11,543 bases of DNA from positions 1-11,543 of the forward strand of contig JADGPB010000037.1 in NCBI GenBank assembly GCA_017882655.1. Direction: 5' to 3'. A program made the position numbers and the translations under genes. Positions within the stretch are counted from its first letter, which is position 1. Each line of letters begins with the position of its first letter. Under the pieces are notes generated by a model. It did no database searches. It had not been told where the DNA came from and saw nothing but the letters and a program-made list of their open reading frames with translations. This DNA comes from Propionibacteriales bacterium. GTDB taxonomy: Bacteria; Actinomycetota; Actinomycetes; Propionibacteriales; Propionibacteriaceae. Of this stretch, positions 5,621 through 11,543 are shown in pieces.

Positions 5621-7962
5621 GAGGGCTGGGAACCCGGAACGCCCGGCCGCGGACCCTGCGAGTAGTTCAGGGAGCACGAACCACCGACGAACCCGTCGCA
5701 CGTCACGCCGAGGAACGTGCCGTTCGGCGAGTTGTCGTAGACGGGGCGGTTCGACACGCTGAACCCAGCAGCCGTGAGGACGGCCGACGCCTGCGACGCG
5801 GACATCCCGGCAGTGCTGGGGATCGCCGTCCTGGTGCCGTGGATGATCGAGTCTGGAGGCGCCGTGAACGGCGTCGCAGGAAGGTTGGCGACCGCCTTCG
5901 TCATGGCAGGTGTCCAGATGTCGCCCGCGTCACCCGAGCCCGACCCGTTGAGCAGCCATCCGGTCGAGAGCCTGAGGCCCGACAGCGAGCCCCCGCGGGC
6001 GGCCCAGAAGGCGCTGAAACGCGGGGACTTGTCGACGGCGACCATCGCGACGCCCTCGATGTTGGGCGTGTAGCCGTTGAACCACACGGCCGCGTGGGAG
6101 TCGGTGGTTCCCGTCTTGCCGGCCTGAGGTCGTGAGCCGGGGAGCCGAACTCCTGCGCCCGTGCCACCGGCCTGCATGACGGCCTGCAGCACGTAGTTCA
6201 CGCCGTCGGCGACCTCGGGCCGTATGACCTGCTTGCAGTTGGCGCTCTGCGTGGCGACCGGCTTGCCGTCAGGGGAGGTGATGCTGCTCACGATGATGGG
6301 GTCGCAGTGAACGCCGCGCGCGGCCATCGTCGCGTACGCGTCGGCCATCGAGAGCGGTGTCACCTCGACGACGCCGAGTGTGAACGAGGGGATGTACGAG
6401 AACGTCTTGACGAGGTCGTCGCCGTTGGACGCCAGCACCCCGGCGGCCGTGGCCATCCGTGCCGCCTGGCAGATACCCGCCGCCGCCTCGAGCTGCACGA
6501 AGTAGGTGTTCACGGACTTGGCGGCCGCGGTTCTCAAGTCCAACGTGCCGTAGTTCTGGTTGAACTCGTTCTGCAGCCCGACCTTGCTCGGGAACTTGAA
6601 GCTGGTGTCGGCACCGGACGCGTCGCAGGTACGGAAGACCCTGTTCTGCAGCGGCAGCGGACTCTGTCCCACGAACGTCTTCGTCGTAGGGATGCCCCTG
6701 TCGAGCGCCGCAGCGATCGTGAAGGCCTTGAACGTCGACCCGGCCTGGTAGCCCTCGGCGCCGCCCATGGCGGCCGAGACGGCGTAGTTGTAGAACGTCT
6801 GGCCGAGGTCCGCGTTCGTACCCATGACAGGTCTGCTCTGCGCCATGGCGAGGATGAGGCCCGTTCCCGGCTGAACCTCGACCATGGTGCTGATGACCGG
6901 ATCGGTCGCTTTCACCTTCGAGGAGACCGCCTGCTGCGCGACGTTCATGGAGTTGGGGTCGATCTGGGTCTTGATGACCAGGCCGCCGCGGTAGATCGTG
7001 TTGTGCCGGTCGTCGACCGTCGCGCCCAAGGCTGGGTTCGCCAGTAGCGAGCGCACGACGTAGTCGCACATGAACGGGTACTTCGTGCCGACGCAGCCCG
7101 TCGTGCTCGGGACCTTCTTGGACGGGTCGAAGGGTGTGGCCTTGGCCTTGGCCGCGTCATCGGCGGAGATGAGGCCCAGCTCGAGCATGCGGTTGATGAC
7201 CACAGCGCGGCGGTCGATCGCTGCCTGCGGGTGGTTGATCGGGTCGGTCGCGACGGGGTTCTGGGTCAGGCCGGCCAGCATGGCCGCCTGGGCCAAGGTG
7301 AGGTCCTTGGCGCTGACGCCGAAGTAGTGCTTGGCTGCCGCCTCCACGCCGTACGTGCCGTCCCCGTAGTAGGCGATGTTGAGGTAGCGGTTGAGGATCT
7401 CGTCCTTGCTGTACTTCGCCTCGAGCGCGATCGCGTACCTCAGCTCGAGCACCTTGCGCTGCAGGGTCTGCTCCTGCGCCGCGAACACCCCGGCCTGGTC
7501 ACCGGCGGCCTGGGCGGCCTCGACGCGTACCTGCTTGATGTACTGCTGGGTGAGCGTCGACCCGCCCTGCACATCGGTGCCGCTCCCGGTCCGTACGAGC
7601 GCGCGCAGCGTGCCCTTGAGGTCGAGCGCGCCGTGCTGGTAGAAGCGGGTGTCCTCGATCGCGACCTGCGCCGTACGCATGATCGGCGCGATCTGGTCCA
7701 GCGTCACGACGGTGCGGTTCTCGTCGAACAGCTCAGCGAGCGGCTGCCCGTCCGCCATGAGGATGACGGTCTTGTCGGCGACCGGCGTGATGGTGAGCTC
7801 CGCAGGCAGGCTCTCGATGCCCTGGGCCACGTACTTGGCCGACGTTCCGCCGAGCGCTGCCGCGGGCACCGCGAGCCCGGCGACCAACAGTCCAGCAAGC
7901 ACGCTGACGACCACGAACATCGCCAGCGCGTAGACCTTCGGCCCGAATTGAGGGGAGCTCAT
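5617..7962 (-). CDS. ponA2: Class A penicillin-binding protein, PonA2-like
   Basis: A bifunctional peptidoglycan synthase of 781 aa. A short cytoplasmic start and one membrane helix (about residues 10-37) precede the GT51 transglycosylase domain (about 70-250), with catalytic Glu103 in IEDTRFYQHGALD, QGGSTLTQQYIKQ (132-144) and the SKDEILNRYLN motif (185-195). The transpeptidase domain carries SxxK (Ser409-Lys412, GSTFK), SxN (Ser483-Asn485) and KTG (616-618). A single PASTA-like domain sits at about 708-770, ending in a Pro/Gly tail. All eight cysteines (290, 299, 446, 498, 553, 576, 755, 763) are extracytoplasmic. The ATG at 7962 is chosen over an upstream in-frame start because it immediately precedes the membrane helix and lies 7 nt behind a -10-like TACTCT. 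The neighbourhood (whiB4, Get3-like pair) identifies it as the PonA2 type; it is coupled to the phosphoesterase. Confidence 0.95.
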   Translation of the reverse strand: MSSPQFGPKVYALAMFVVVSVLAGLLVAGLAVPAAALGGTSAKYVAQGIESLPAELTITPVADKTVILMADGQPLAELFDENRTVVTLDQIAPIMRTAQVAIEDTRFYQHGALDLKGTLRALVRTGSGTDVQGGSTLTQQYIKQVRVEAAQAAGDQAGVFAAQEQTLQRKVLELRYAIALEAKYSKDEILNRYLNIAYYGDGTYGVEAAAKHYFGVSAKDLTLAQAAMLAGLTQNPVATDPINHPQAAIDRRAVVINRMLELGLISADDAAKAKATPFDPSKKVPSTTGCVGTKYPFMCDYVVRSLLANPALGATVDDRHNTIYRGGLVIKTQIDPNSMNVAQQAVSSKVKATDPVISTMVEVQPGTGLILAMAQSRPVMGTNADLGQTFYNYAVSAAMGGAEGYQAGSTFKAFTIAAALDRGIPTTKTFVGQSPLPLQNRVFRTCDASGADTSFKFPSKVGLQNEFNQNYGTLDLRTAAAKSVNTYFVQLEAAAGICQAARMATAAGVLASNGDDLVKTFSYIPSFTLGVVEVTPLSMADAYATMAARGVHCDPIIVSSITSPDGKPVATQSANCKQVIRPEVADGVNYVLQAVMQAGGTGAGVRLPGSRPQAGKTGTTDSHAAVWFNGYTPNIEGVAMVAVDKSPRFSAFWAARGGSLSGLRLSTGWLLNGSGSGDAGDIWTPAMTKAVANLPATPFTAPPDSIIHGTRTAIPSTAGMSASQASAVLTAAGFSVSNRPVYDNSPNGTFLGVTCDGFVGGSCSLNYSQGPRPGVPGSQPS

Positions 7963-7969
7963 GGGATCC

Positions 7970-7975
7970 AGAGTA
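7970..7975 (-). promoter_or_regulatory. -10 element, probable leaderless start of the PBP gene
   Basis: TACTCT on the minus strand ends 7 nt before the PBP ATG, placing the transcription start near the initiation codon. There is no Shine-Dalgarno motif better than GGAT in this gap and no clear -35. Confidence 0.4.
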
Positions 7976-8021
7976 AGCGAGAGGGCTGTGTGACGCCGAA
8001 CCCTCGACCACGACAGTCTTG

Positions 8022-8036
8022 TGCTCGCATTGAGCA
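8022..8036. repeat. Dyad TGCTC-N5-GAGCA between PBP and whiB4
   Basis: An exact 5-bp inverted repeat with a 5-nt spacer lies in the 168-bp divergent promoter region, 60 nt from the PBP start and about 95 nt from the WhiB start. Its GCTC/GAGC half-sites recur in a second dyad at 8068-8084, so it may be a regulator site serving both genes. Confidence 0.3.
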
Positions 8037-8062
8037 TCTAGGCAGAAGGCCCCTTGGCTGTG

Positions 8063-8068
8063 TACTTT
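8063..8068 (+). promoter_or_regulatory. -10 element of whiB4-like gene
   Basis: TACTTT matches TANNNT. It would start a transcript at about 8075 with a leader of roughly 56 nt, in keeping with the Shine-Dalgarno sequence AAGGGA at 8116-8121. No standard -35 is visible, which suggests an activator or an alternative sigma factor. Confidence 0.35.
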
Positions 8069-8084
8069 GAGCGTGTCGTGCTCA
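8068..8084. repeat. Dyad TGAGC-N7-GCTCA downstream of the whiB4 -10
   Basis: An exact 5-bp inverted repeat with a 7-nt spacer starts at the last base of the TACTTT element and covers the likely transcription start of the WhiB gene. This is a repressor-type position. It shares its half-site with the dyad at 8022-8036. Confidence 0.35.
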
Positions 8085-8130
8085 GGAAACAGCGGCAGCG
8101 ACGCCGCTCGGCTCGAAGGGATCGACGAGG

Positions 8131-8415
8131 ATGACACTTCGCCGTCATGATGACTGGCCGCTCGAGGCCAAGTGCCAGGGCAAGCAGGATGAGCTGTTCC
8201 CGGACGGAGCCGACCAGAAGCGCGTGCGGTCAATGTGCTCAGGCTGTCGCGTCCGCAAGGAGTGCCTCGCAGAGGCGCTCGACAACCGCATCGAGTGGGG
8301 CGTCTGGGGCGGTATGACCGAGCGCGAGCGCCGTCAGCTCCTCCGTCAGCGCTCAGACGTCGATGACTGGTCGTTCATCCTCTTGGGCAAGACCAGCGCC
8401 GTCAACGAGGAGTAG
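8131..8415 (+). CDS. whiB4: WhiB-family [4Fe-4S] regulator, WhiB4/WblA type
   Basis: A 94-aa WhiB-like protein with the four cluster-binding cysteines (Cys15, Cys36-x2-Cys39, Cys45) followed by the family's Gly/Trp turn GVWGG (57-61) and a basic stretch TERERRQLLRQR for DNA binding. Members bind an oxygen- and NO-sensitive [4Fe-4S] cluster and act with the primary sigma factor or, in disulfide form, on DNA. The assignment to WhiB4/WblA rests on position: divergent from a PonA2-type PBP and convergent with two Get3-like ATPases, as in mycobacteria (whiB4) and Streptomyces (wblA). A Shine-Dalgarno AAGGGA lies 9 nt before the ATG. The last 63 nt overlap the 3' end of the opposite ATPase gene. 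The tail after about residue 75 is the least conserved part. Confidence 0.93.
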   Translation: MTLRRHDDWPLEAKCQGKQDELFPDGADQKRVRSMCSGCRVRKECLAEALDNRIEWGVWGGMTERERRQLLRQRSDVDDWSFILLGKTSAVNEE

Positions 8416-9468
8416 CCCGAGCTCCCTCACCACGTCGAGGTCGGTGACCTCGCGCTCCAGCGTCCGCGCCAGCGTGATCGGTAACGACACCGGCAGGGAC
8501 GACACCATCCGCGACCTCTGGGCCCGCCAGGTGACCCAGCTGGTCTGCCACCAGTCGTACGCCTCCGGCTGTTGCTTCAGGGATTCCTCGGCCTCGCGGG
8601 ACAGGCTCACCGCGGGCGAGACGCGGTTGACCACCACACCGCGGGCGGTCGTGCCGCGGTCGCGGAGCTGACCCACGAAGTACCGGGCCTCGTCCAGCGC
8701 CGCCTTGCGGGGGCTCGCCACGATCACGAACGCGGTGGCGGGCGAAGCGAGGAGCTTCCGTACGACGCCGGCGCGGCGCCGAAAACCGCCCATCACGGTC
8801 TCGAACGCGGTGGCGAAGACCTGCAGGTCGCTCAGCGCCTTGCTCCCGATGACCTTCGAGATCAGCCACGTCACCTGGGACAGCCCGGCCCCGATGAGCT
8901 TGAGCGGACCGCTGCTGGGCGCGAGAAGCTGGAGCACCGGTCCTTCGGCCAGCTTGTCCAGGCGGGCGGGAGCGTCGAGGAAGTCGAGGGCGGAGCGGGA
9001 CGGCGGGGTGTCCACGACGATGAGGTCCCAGCGGCCGGTGCTGCGGGCCTGCTCGTACAGCTGGCCGAGCTTCTCCGTCGCCATGTAGTCCTGTGTGCCG
9101 GAGAACGACGTCGAGAGCGCCTTGTAGAACGGGTTGCGCAGCACCTCGTCGACGCGGTTCTTCGGCGCGTGCGAGCGGACGGCGTCGTCGAACGTCTGGG
9201 TCATGTCGAGCATCAGGGCGTCGAGGCTGCCGCCGGTGATGCCGGGTACGGGTTGGGGCTCCCCTCCCAGGCCCTCGAGGCCCAGCGCGGTGGCAAGGCG
9301 TTTCGCCGGGTCGACGGTCACGAGTACGACGTGGCGGCCCGACTCGGCGGCCGACACCGCGAGCGCCGCGGACACCGAGGTCTTGCCCACGCCTCCAGTG
9401 CCGCAGGTCACCACGACACGTACGGTCGTGTCGCGGAGCAGTTCCCCCACCTCGAAGAGTCGCCTCAC
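8353..9468 (-). CDS. ArsA/Get3-like ATPase, second subunit (BagB/Rv3680 type)
   Basis: A 371-aa cytoplasmic P-loop ATPase of the SIMIBI class, related to ArsA and the tail-anchored-protein chaperone Get3. The Walker A loop reads CGTGGVGKTS (22-31): Thr24 replaces the signature lysine expected in the GKGGVGKT loop of these ATPases. A switch I-like segment is VDPAKRLATALG, and DTPPS (Asp153) is the switch II/Walker B region. A Met/Leu-rich middle (about 180-230, with ISKVIG and FETVMGGF) could be the client-binding helices. The GTG at 9468 overlaps the stop of the upstream ATPase gene as GTGA, so the two are co-translated; the open frame upstream of that is a shadow. By position it matches M. 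tuberculosis Rv3680, which forms a complex with Rv3679. It is not expected to be an arsenite pump: no arsenic genes or metal-site cysteines are seen. Confidence 0.92.
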   Translation of the reverse strand: MRRLFEVGELLRDTTVRVVVTCGTGGVGKTSVSAALAVSAAESGRHVVLVTVDPAKRLATALGLEGLGGEPQPVPGITGGSLDALMLDMTQTFDDAVRSHAPKNRVDEVLRNPFYKALSTSFSGTQDYMATEKLGQLYEQARSTGRWDLIVVDTPPSRSALDFLDAPARLDKLAEGPVLQLLAPSSGPLKLIGAGLSQVTWLISKVIGSKALSDLQVFATAFETVMGGFRRRAGVVRKLLASPATAFVIVASPRKAALDEARYFVGQLRDRGTTARGVVVNRVSPAVSLSREAEESLKQQPEAYDWWQTSWVTWRAQRSRMVSSLPVSLPITLARTLEREVTDLDVVRELGLLLVDGAGLAQEDERPVIDV

Positions 9469-10370
9469 CCGTTCCAACCCTCCGCAAGAAGGTCGGCGAT
9501 CCTCGGCAGGTCGGCAGGGCCCACCTCGTCGGGGAGCAGCGGGAGGGTCAGCGCAGGCCGTCGTCCGAGCTCTGTCAGGCGCTCCGCGAGCTGCTCGGCC
9601 CAGGGCTGCTGCCCGGCAGCGACGGCGACCTCCCGCTCCCACGAGGTACGCAGCGTCGGGTCGGTCACGCTGTCGGGAAGCGGGGGCGGGTCGGCGATCA
9701 ACTGGTTCACGATCACGTGGCCGATGGCGATGCCGTGCCTGGTGAGCGCGTCGATCGTCTGGAGCGTCTCGGTCAGCGCCATCTCCGTACAGGTCGTGAC
9801 CAGGTGGACCTGCGTGGACTCCGCCCGCAGCAGAGCCATGATCGACTGAGCCTGCACGGGGATCGGCCCCACGACAACGACTTCGGCCAGCGCCTCGCCG
9901 GCCGTGAGGAAGCTCTCGATACGTCCCGTCGGCGGAGCATCCATGACGACCGCGTCGACGGCGTCGGCCTGACCCTTCAGGCGGCGCCGGGCCGCCTGGT
10001 AGACCTTGCCGGTCAGAAGGACGTCCCGCAGGCCCGGCGCCAGCTCGGAGGCGAACTCGACGAAGCCCGTCTTGTCGAGGATCGTCCCCGCGACACCCAG
10101 CCGTACGTGGCTCTCGAGGTAGTCGCGCAGCGCATGCCGCGAGTCGACGCTGAGCATGCGGAGGTCCTGGCCGGCGATCGAGACCCTGCGCTCCTCGCCG
10201 ATCTCGACGCGTGAGAGCCCCGCGGCTTCCGACAACCCGTGCCGGGACTCGACCTCGCAGACGAGGGTGTCGCCGGTACGACGAAGCATCAGGGCAAGGG
10301 CGAGGGCGACGGTGGTCTTGCCCGTACCGCCCTTGCCGCTGACGATGTGCAGCGGCGCGACGTCGGGCAT
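9465..10370 (-). CDS. ArsA/Get3-like ATPase, first subunit (BagA/Rv3679 type)
   Basis: A 301-aa SIMIBI-class ATPase and the probable partner of the downstream paralogue. Walker A is complete, SGKGGTGKTT (11-20), with signature lysine Lys13 and P-loop Lys18. MDAPPTGR (Asp144) forms switch II, and VVNQL-like VIVNQLIAD (219-227) is the base-recognition Asn segment. The middle region (about 95-135) is shorter and less hydrophobic than in Get3. The ATG at 10370 is chosen because it lies 6 nt behind a -10-like TACCCT and directly before the P-loop strand; an in-frame ATG at 10394 would add eight residues. The stop overlaps the next gene's GTG. It matches M. tuberculosis Rv3679. Role in the family: likely protein targeting or a Get3-like function, not settled. 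Confidence 0.92.
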   Translation of the reverse strand: MPDVAPLHIVSGKGGTGKTTVALALALMLRRTGDTLVCEVESRHGLSEAAGLSRVEIGEERRVSIAGQDLRMLSVDSRHALRDYLESHVRLGVAGTILDKTGFVEFASELAPGLRDVLLTGKVYQAARRRLKGQADAVDAVVMDAPPTGRIESFLTAGEALAEVVVVGPIPVQAQSIMALLRAESTQVHLVTTCTEMALTETLQTIDALTRHGIAIGHVIVNQLIADPPPLPDSVTDPTLRTSWEREVAVAAGQQPWAEQLAERLTELGRRPALTLPLLPDEVGPADLPRIADLLAEGWNG

Positions 10371-10376
10371 GGCTCC

Positions 10377-10382
10377 AGGGTA
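10377..10382 (-). promoter_or_regulatory. -10 element, leaderless start of the ATPase operon
   Basis: TACCCT on the minus strand ends 6 nt before the ATG at 10370. GGAG is only 2 nt from the ATG and too close to act as a normal ribosome binding site, which favours a leaderless transcript. Confidence 0.4.
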
Positions 10383-10426
10383 GGCCCGAGTCATACCCGT
10401 GCGCGCATGGCGGGCTGTTGCCGCGT

Positions 10427-10454
10427 GACGGCCCACTAGCGACGGGCCACTAGG
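10427..10454. repeat. Tandem 14-bp repeat in the divergent promoter region
   Basis: GACGGCCCACTAGC is followed without a gap by GACGGGCCACTAGG, matching at 12 of 14 positions. The pair lies in the 93-bp region between the ATPase operon and the DUF4177-ridA operon, and its second unit overlaps the likely -10 (TAGGGT, 10451-10456) of the latter. The 14-bp period is close to 1.3 helical turns. A regulator binding site is plausible. Confidence 0.5.
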
Positions 10455-10456
10455 GT
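10451..10456 (+). promoter_or_regulatory. -10 element, leaderless start of DUF4177-ridA operon
   Basis: TAGGGT fits TANNNT and ends 7 nt before the ATG at 10464. The same bases lie in the second copy of the tandem 14-mer. Confidence 0.4.
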
Positions 10457-10463
10457 GAGCGCC

Positions 10464-10622
10464 ATGCAGAAGTGGGAGTACGTGACCGTGCCGCTGCTCG
10501 TGCACGCGACGAAGCAGATCCTCGACAACTGGGGGTCCGAGGGATGGGAGCTTGTGATCGTGGTCCCGGGTCCCGCGCCCGAGAACCTCGTGGCGTACCT
10601 GAAGCGGCCCCTCGCCTCATGA
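10464..10622 (+). CDS. DUF4177-family small protein
   Basis: A 52-aa protein beginning MQKWEYVTVPLLVHATKQIL and continuing DNWGSEGWELVIVVPG, then NLVAYLKRP. The pattern W-E-Y near the start and G-W-E-L followed by a hydrophobic strand and a YLKRP end is that of DUF4177 proteins, small alpha/beta proteins of unknown function. It corresponds to the small gene (Rv3678A) at the same place in mycobacteria. Its stop overlaps the start of the RidA gene as ATGA, so the two are translationally coupled. The start is supported by TAGGGT 7 nt upstream. It is too short to be found by length filters and is easily missed. Function unknown; a partner role for RidA is an inference from coupling alone. Confidence 0.85.
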   Translation: MQKWEYVTVPLLVHATKQILDNWGSEGWELVIVVPGPAPENLVAYLKRPLAS

Positions 10623-11071
10623 GCACGGCGACCGAACGGCTCGCCGCCCTCGGCCTCGAGCTACCGCCGGTGCCGGCGCCCGTCGCCGCGTACATCCCGG
10701 CCATCCGCGTCGGCGACCTGATCTGGACGTCGGGGCAGCTGCCGACCCGGGACGGGAAGGTGGTCGAGACGGGCATCGTCGGAAGCCGTGTCAGCCCGGA
10801 GGTCGCTACGGAGATGGCACAGCTGGCAGCGCTCAACGCGCTCGCCGCGGCCGCCGAGGTGGCGGGTGGCCTCGAGAACATCAAACGGATCGTCAAGGTC
10901 GTCGTGTACGTGGCCAGCGATCCCGCCTTCATCGCGCAGCCGCAGGTGGCGAACGGCGCGAGCAAGCTGCTCGGCGAGGTCATCGGATCGGCCCATGCAC
11001 GGAGTGCGGTCGGCGTGGCCGTACTGCCGCTCAACGCGCCCGTCGAGGTCGAGATCGTCGTCGAGGCGTAG
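10619..11071 (+). CDS. RidA/YjgF-family protein
   Basis: A 150-aa member of the RidA (Rid/YER057c/UK114) family; RidA itself hydrolyses reactive enamine/imine intermediates released by PLP enzymes, protecting them from 2-aminoacrylate damage. Visible features are LIWTSGQLP (34-42), the helix NALAAAAEVAGGLENIKRIVKVVVYVA (73-99), and Arg128 in HARSAVGVAVLP, aligned with the catalytic arginine (Arg105) of E. coli RidA, followed by the beta-strand VEVEIVVEA. The N-terminus is about 20 residues longer than in RidA proper. The ATG at 10619 is fixed by the ATGA overlap with the DUF4177 gene; upstream open frame is shadow. Position matches M. tuberculosis Rv3678c. Whether it has deaminase activity is not certain, as Rid subfamilies differ. 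Confidence 0.92.
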   Translation: MSTATERLAALGLELPPVPAPVAAYIPAIRVGDLIWTSGQLPTRDGKVVETGIVGSRVSPEVATEMAQLAALNALAAAAEVAGGLENIKRIVKVVVYVASDPAFIAQPQVANGASKLLGEVIGSAHARSAVGVAVLPLNAPVEVEIVVEA

Positions 11072-11093
11072 CAGGGCCCTTCTCTGCCTGACT

Positions 11094-11099
11094 TAGGCT
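11094..11099 (+). promoter_or_regulatory. -10 element, leaderless start of nth
   Basis: TAGGCT ends 6 nt before the GTG at 11106. This supports that GTG over the in-frame GTG at 11100, which adjoins the element itself. No -35 is evident and no Shine-Dalgarno sequence precedes the start. Confidence 0.45.
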
Positions 11100-11105
11100 G
11101 TGCCC

Positions 11106-11543
11106 GTGAAGGATGGCGAGTCGAGGCTGGCGACGGTACGTAGGGCGCGGCGGATCGACCGCGACCTGGCGCTTGCGTATCCCGATGCGAAGTGCGAGCT
11201 CGACTTCAACTCGCCGTTCCAGCTCCTGGTCGCCACGATCCTCTCGGCGCAGACCACGGACCGGCGCGTCAACGCGGTCACACCCGTCCTGTTCGCCGCG
11301 TACGCGGATGCTGAGGGCCTCGCCGTGGCGAACCCGGAGGACATCGAGCAGATCATCATGTCCACCGGATTCTTCCGGGCGAAGGCCAAGACCCTGGTGG
11401 CCCTGGGCATCGCGCTGACGGAGCGCTTCGGCGGACAGGTGCCAGGCCGGATGGCCGATCTCGTCTCGCTGCCGGGGGTGGGACGCAAGACGGCCAATGT
11501 GGTCCTGGGAGACGCGTTCGGGGTGCCGGGGATCACGACGGAC
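11106..11543 (+). CDS. nth: Endonuclease III (Nth), 3'-truncated
   Basis: The first 146 aa of a base-excision-repair DNA glycosylase/AP lyase that removes oxidised pyrimidines. The N-terminal part holds the six-helix domain, with SPFQLLVATILSAQTTDRRVN (36-56), the family's hallmark. The helix-hairpin-helix reads LPGVGRKTANVVL (122-134) with catalytic Lys128, and the last codon of the window is Asp146, exactly 18 residues later, matching the Lys120/Asp138 pair of E. coli Nth. The four cysteines of the [4Fe-4S] loop lie beyond the window. The start GTG at 11106 is chosen for the -10 element 6 nt upstream. The gene follows ridA by 34 nt; in mycobacteria crp and an MBL-fold hydrolase gene lie between. 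Confident call. Confidence 0.94.
   Translation, partial: MKDGESRLATVRRARRIDRDLALAYPDAKCELDFNSPFQLLVATILSAQTTDRRVNAVTPVLFAAYADAEGLAVANPEDIEQIIMSTGFFRAKAKTLVALGIALTERFGGQVPGRMADLVSLPGVGRKTANVVLGDAFGVPGITTD

Noticed and set aside
5621..5701. Upstream ATG (5701) giving the phosphoesterase 27 more residues.
   Set aside because: It would overlap the PBP gene by 85 nt, and the extension resembles no family sequence; the GTGA-coupled GTG at 5620 fits the membrane anchor position.
8572..9849. Plus-strand open frame of 425 codons opposite the ATPase genes.
   Set aside because: It is a shadow of the two ATPase genes, with no recognisable domain, and spans their junction.
8353..10370. Arsenic-resistance operon reading of the two ArsA-like ATPases.
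   Set aside because: No arsR, arsB, arsC or arsD is nearby, metal-binding cysteines of ArsA are not seen, and the gene order matches the housekeeping Get3-like pair of actinobacteria.
11071..11090. Possible terminator hairpin between ridA and nth (GCAGG/TCTGC).
   Set aside because: Only five pairs including a G-U and a 7-nt loop; too weak to call.

Overview
The window is high-GC DNA of an actinobacterium. The evidence is a WhiB-family iron-sulfur regulator, a class A PBP with a C-terminal PASTA-like domain, a paired ArsA/Get3-like ATPase operon, an actinobacterial-type LCP protein, and many genes whose start codon lies 6-7 nt after a TANNNT -10 element (the leaderless architecture common in this phylum). 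I cannot name a genus.

Left part (1-4419), accessory-looking: the 3' part of an LCP cell-wall ligase gene, closed by a perfect hairpin; an XRE/MmyB-type regulator; an MFS_3-type exporter with a soluble C-terminal domain, preceded by a 16-bp perfect palindrome over its likely -10; a hemolysin III/TrhA-type membrane protein; and, convergent to it, a small two-helix membrane protein.

Middle (4551-4721): a tRNA-Pro(CGG) gene on the minus strand with encoded CCA, its own promoter and a strong intrinsic terminator.

Right part (4718-11543): a conserved actinobacterial neighbourhood matching, from general knowledge, Mycobacterium tuberculosis Rv3683-ponA2-whiB4-Rv3680-Rv3679-Rv3678A-Rv3678c...nth and the Streptomyces wblA region. 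Here it runs: metallophosphoesterase and ponA2-like PBP (minus, GTGA-coupled), whiB4/wblA-like regulator (plus, divergent from the PBP), two ArsA/Get3-like ATPases (minus, GTGA-coupled, the second overlapping the whiB4 3' end), a 52-aa DUF4177 protein and a RidA-family protein (plus, ATGA-coupled), and the 5' part of nth (endonuclease III), running off the end. The crp and MBL-hydrolase genes that lie between ridA and nth in mycobacteria are absent.

The right half groups envelope peptidoglycan synthesis (PBP, phosphoesterase), a redox-sensing regulator and a Get3-like ATPase pair; a functional link is suggested by conserved gene order, not shown by the sequence. Most notable: about 29 copies of the palindrome CGTACG, in all three codon phases; a serial leaderless start architecture; loss of the signature lysine in one ATPase of the pair; and several unexplained dyads and a tandem 14-mer at promoters. 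I see no clearly new multi-gene system; every gene but the small membrane protein falls in a recognisable family. No gene-free stretch exceeds 300 bases.
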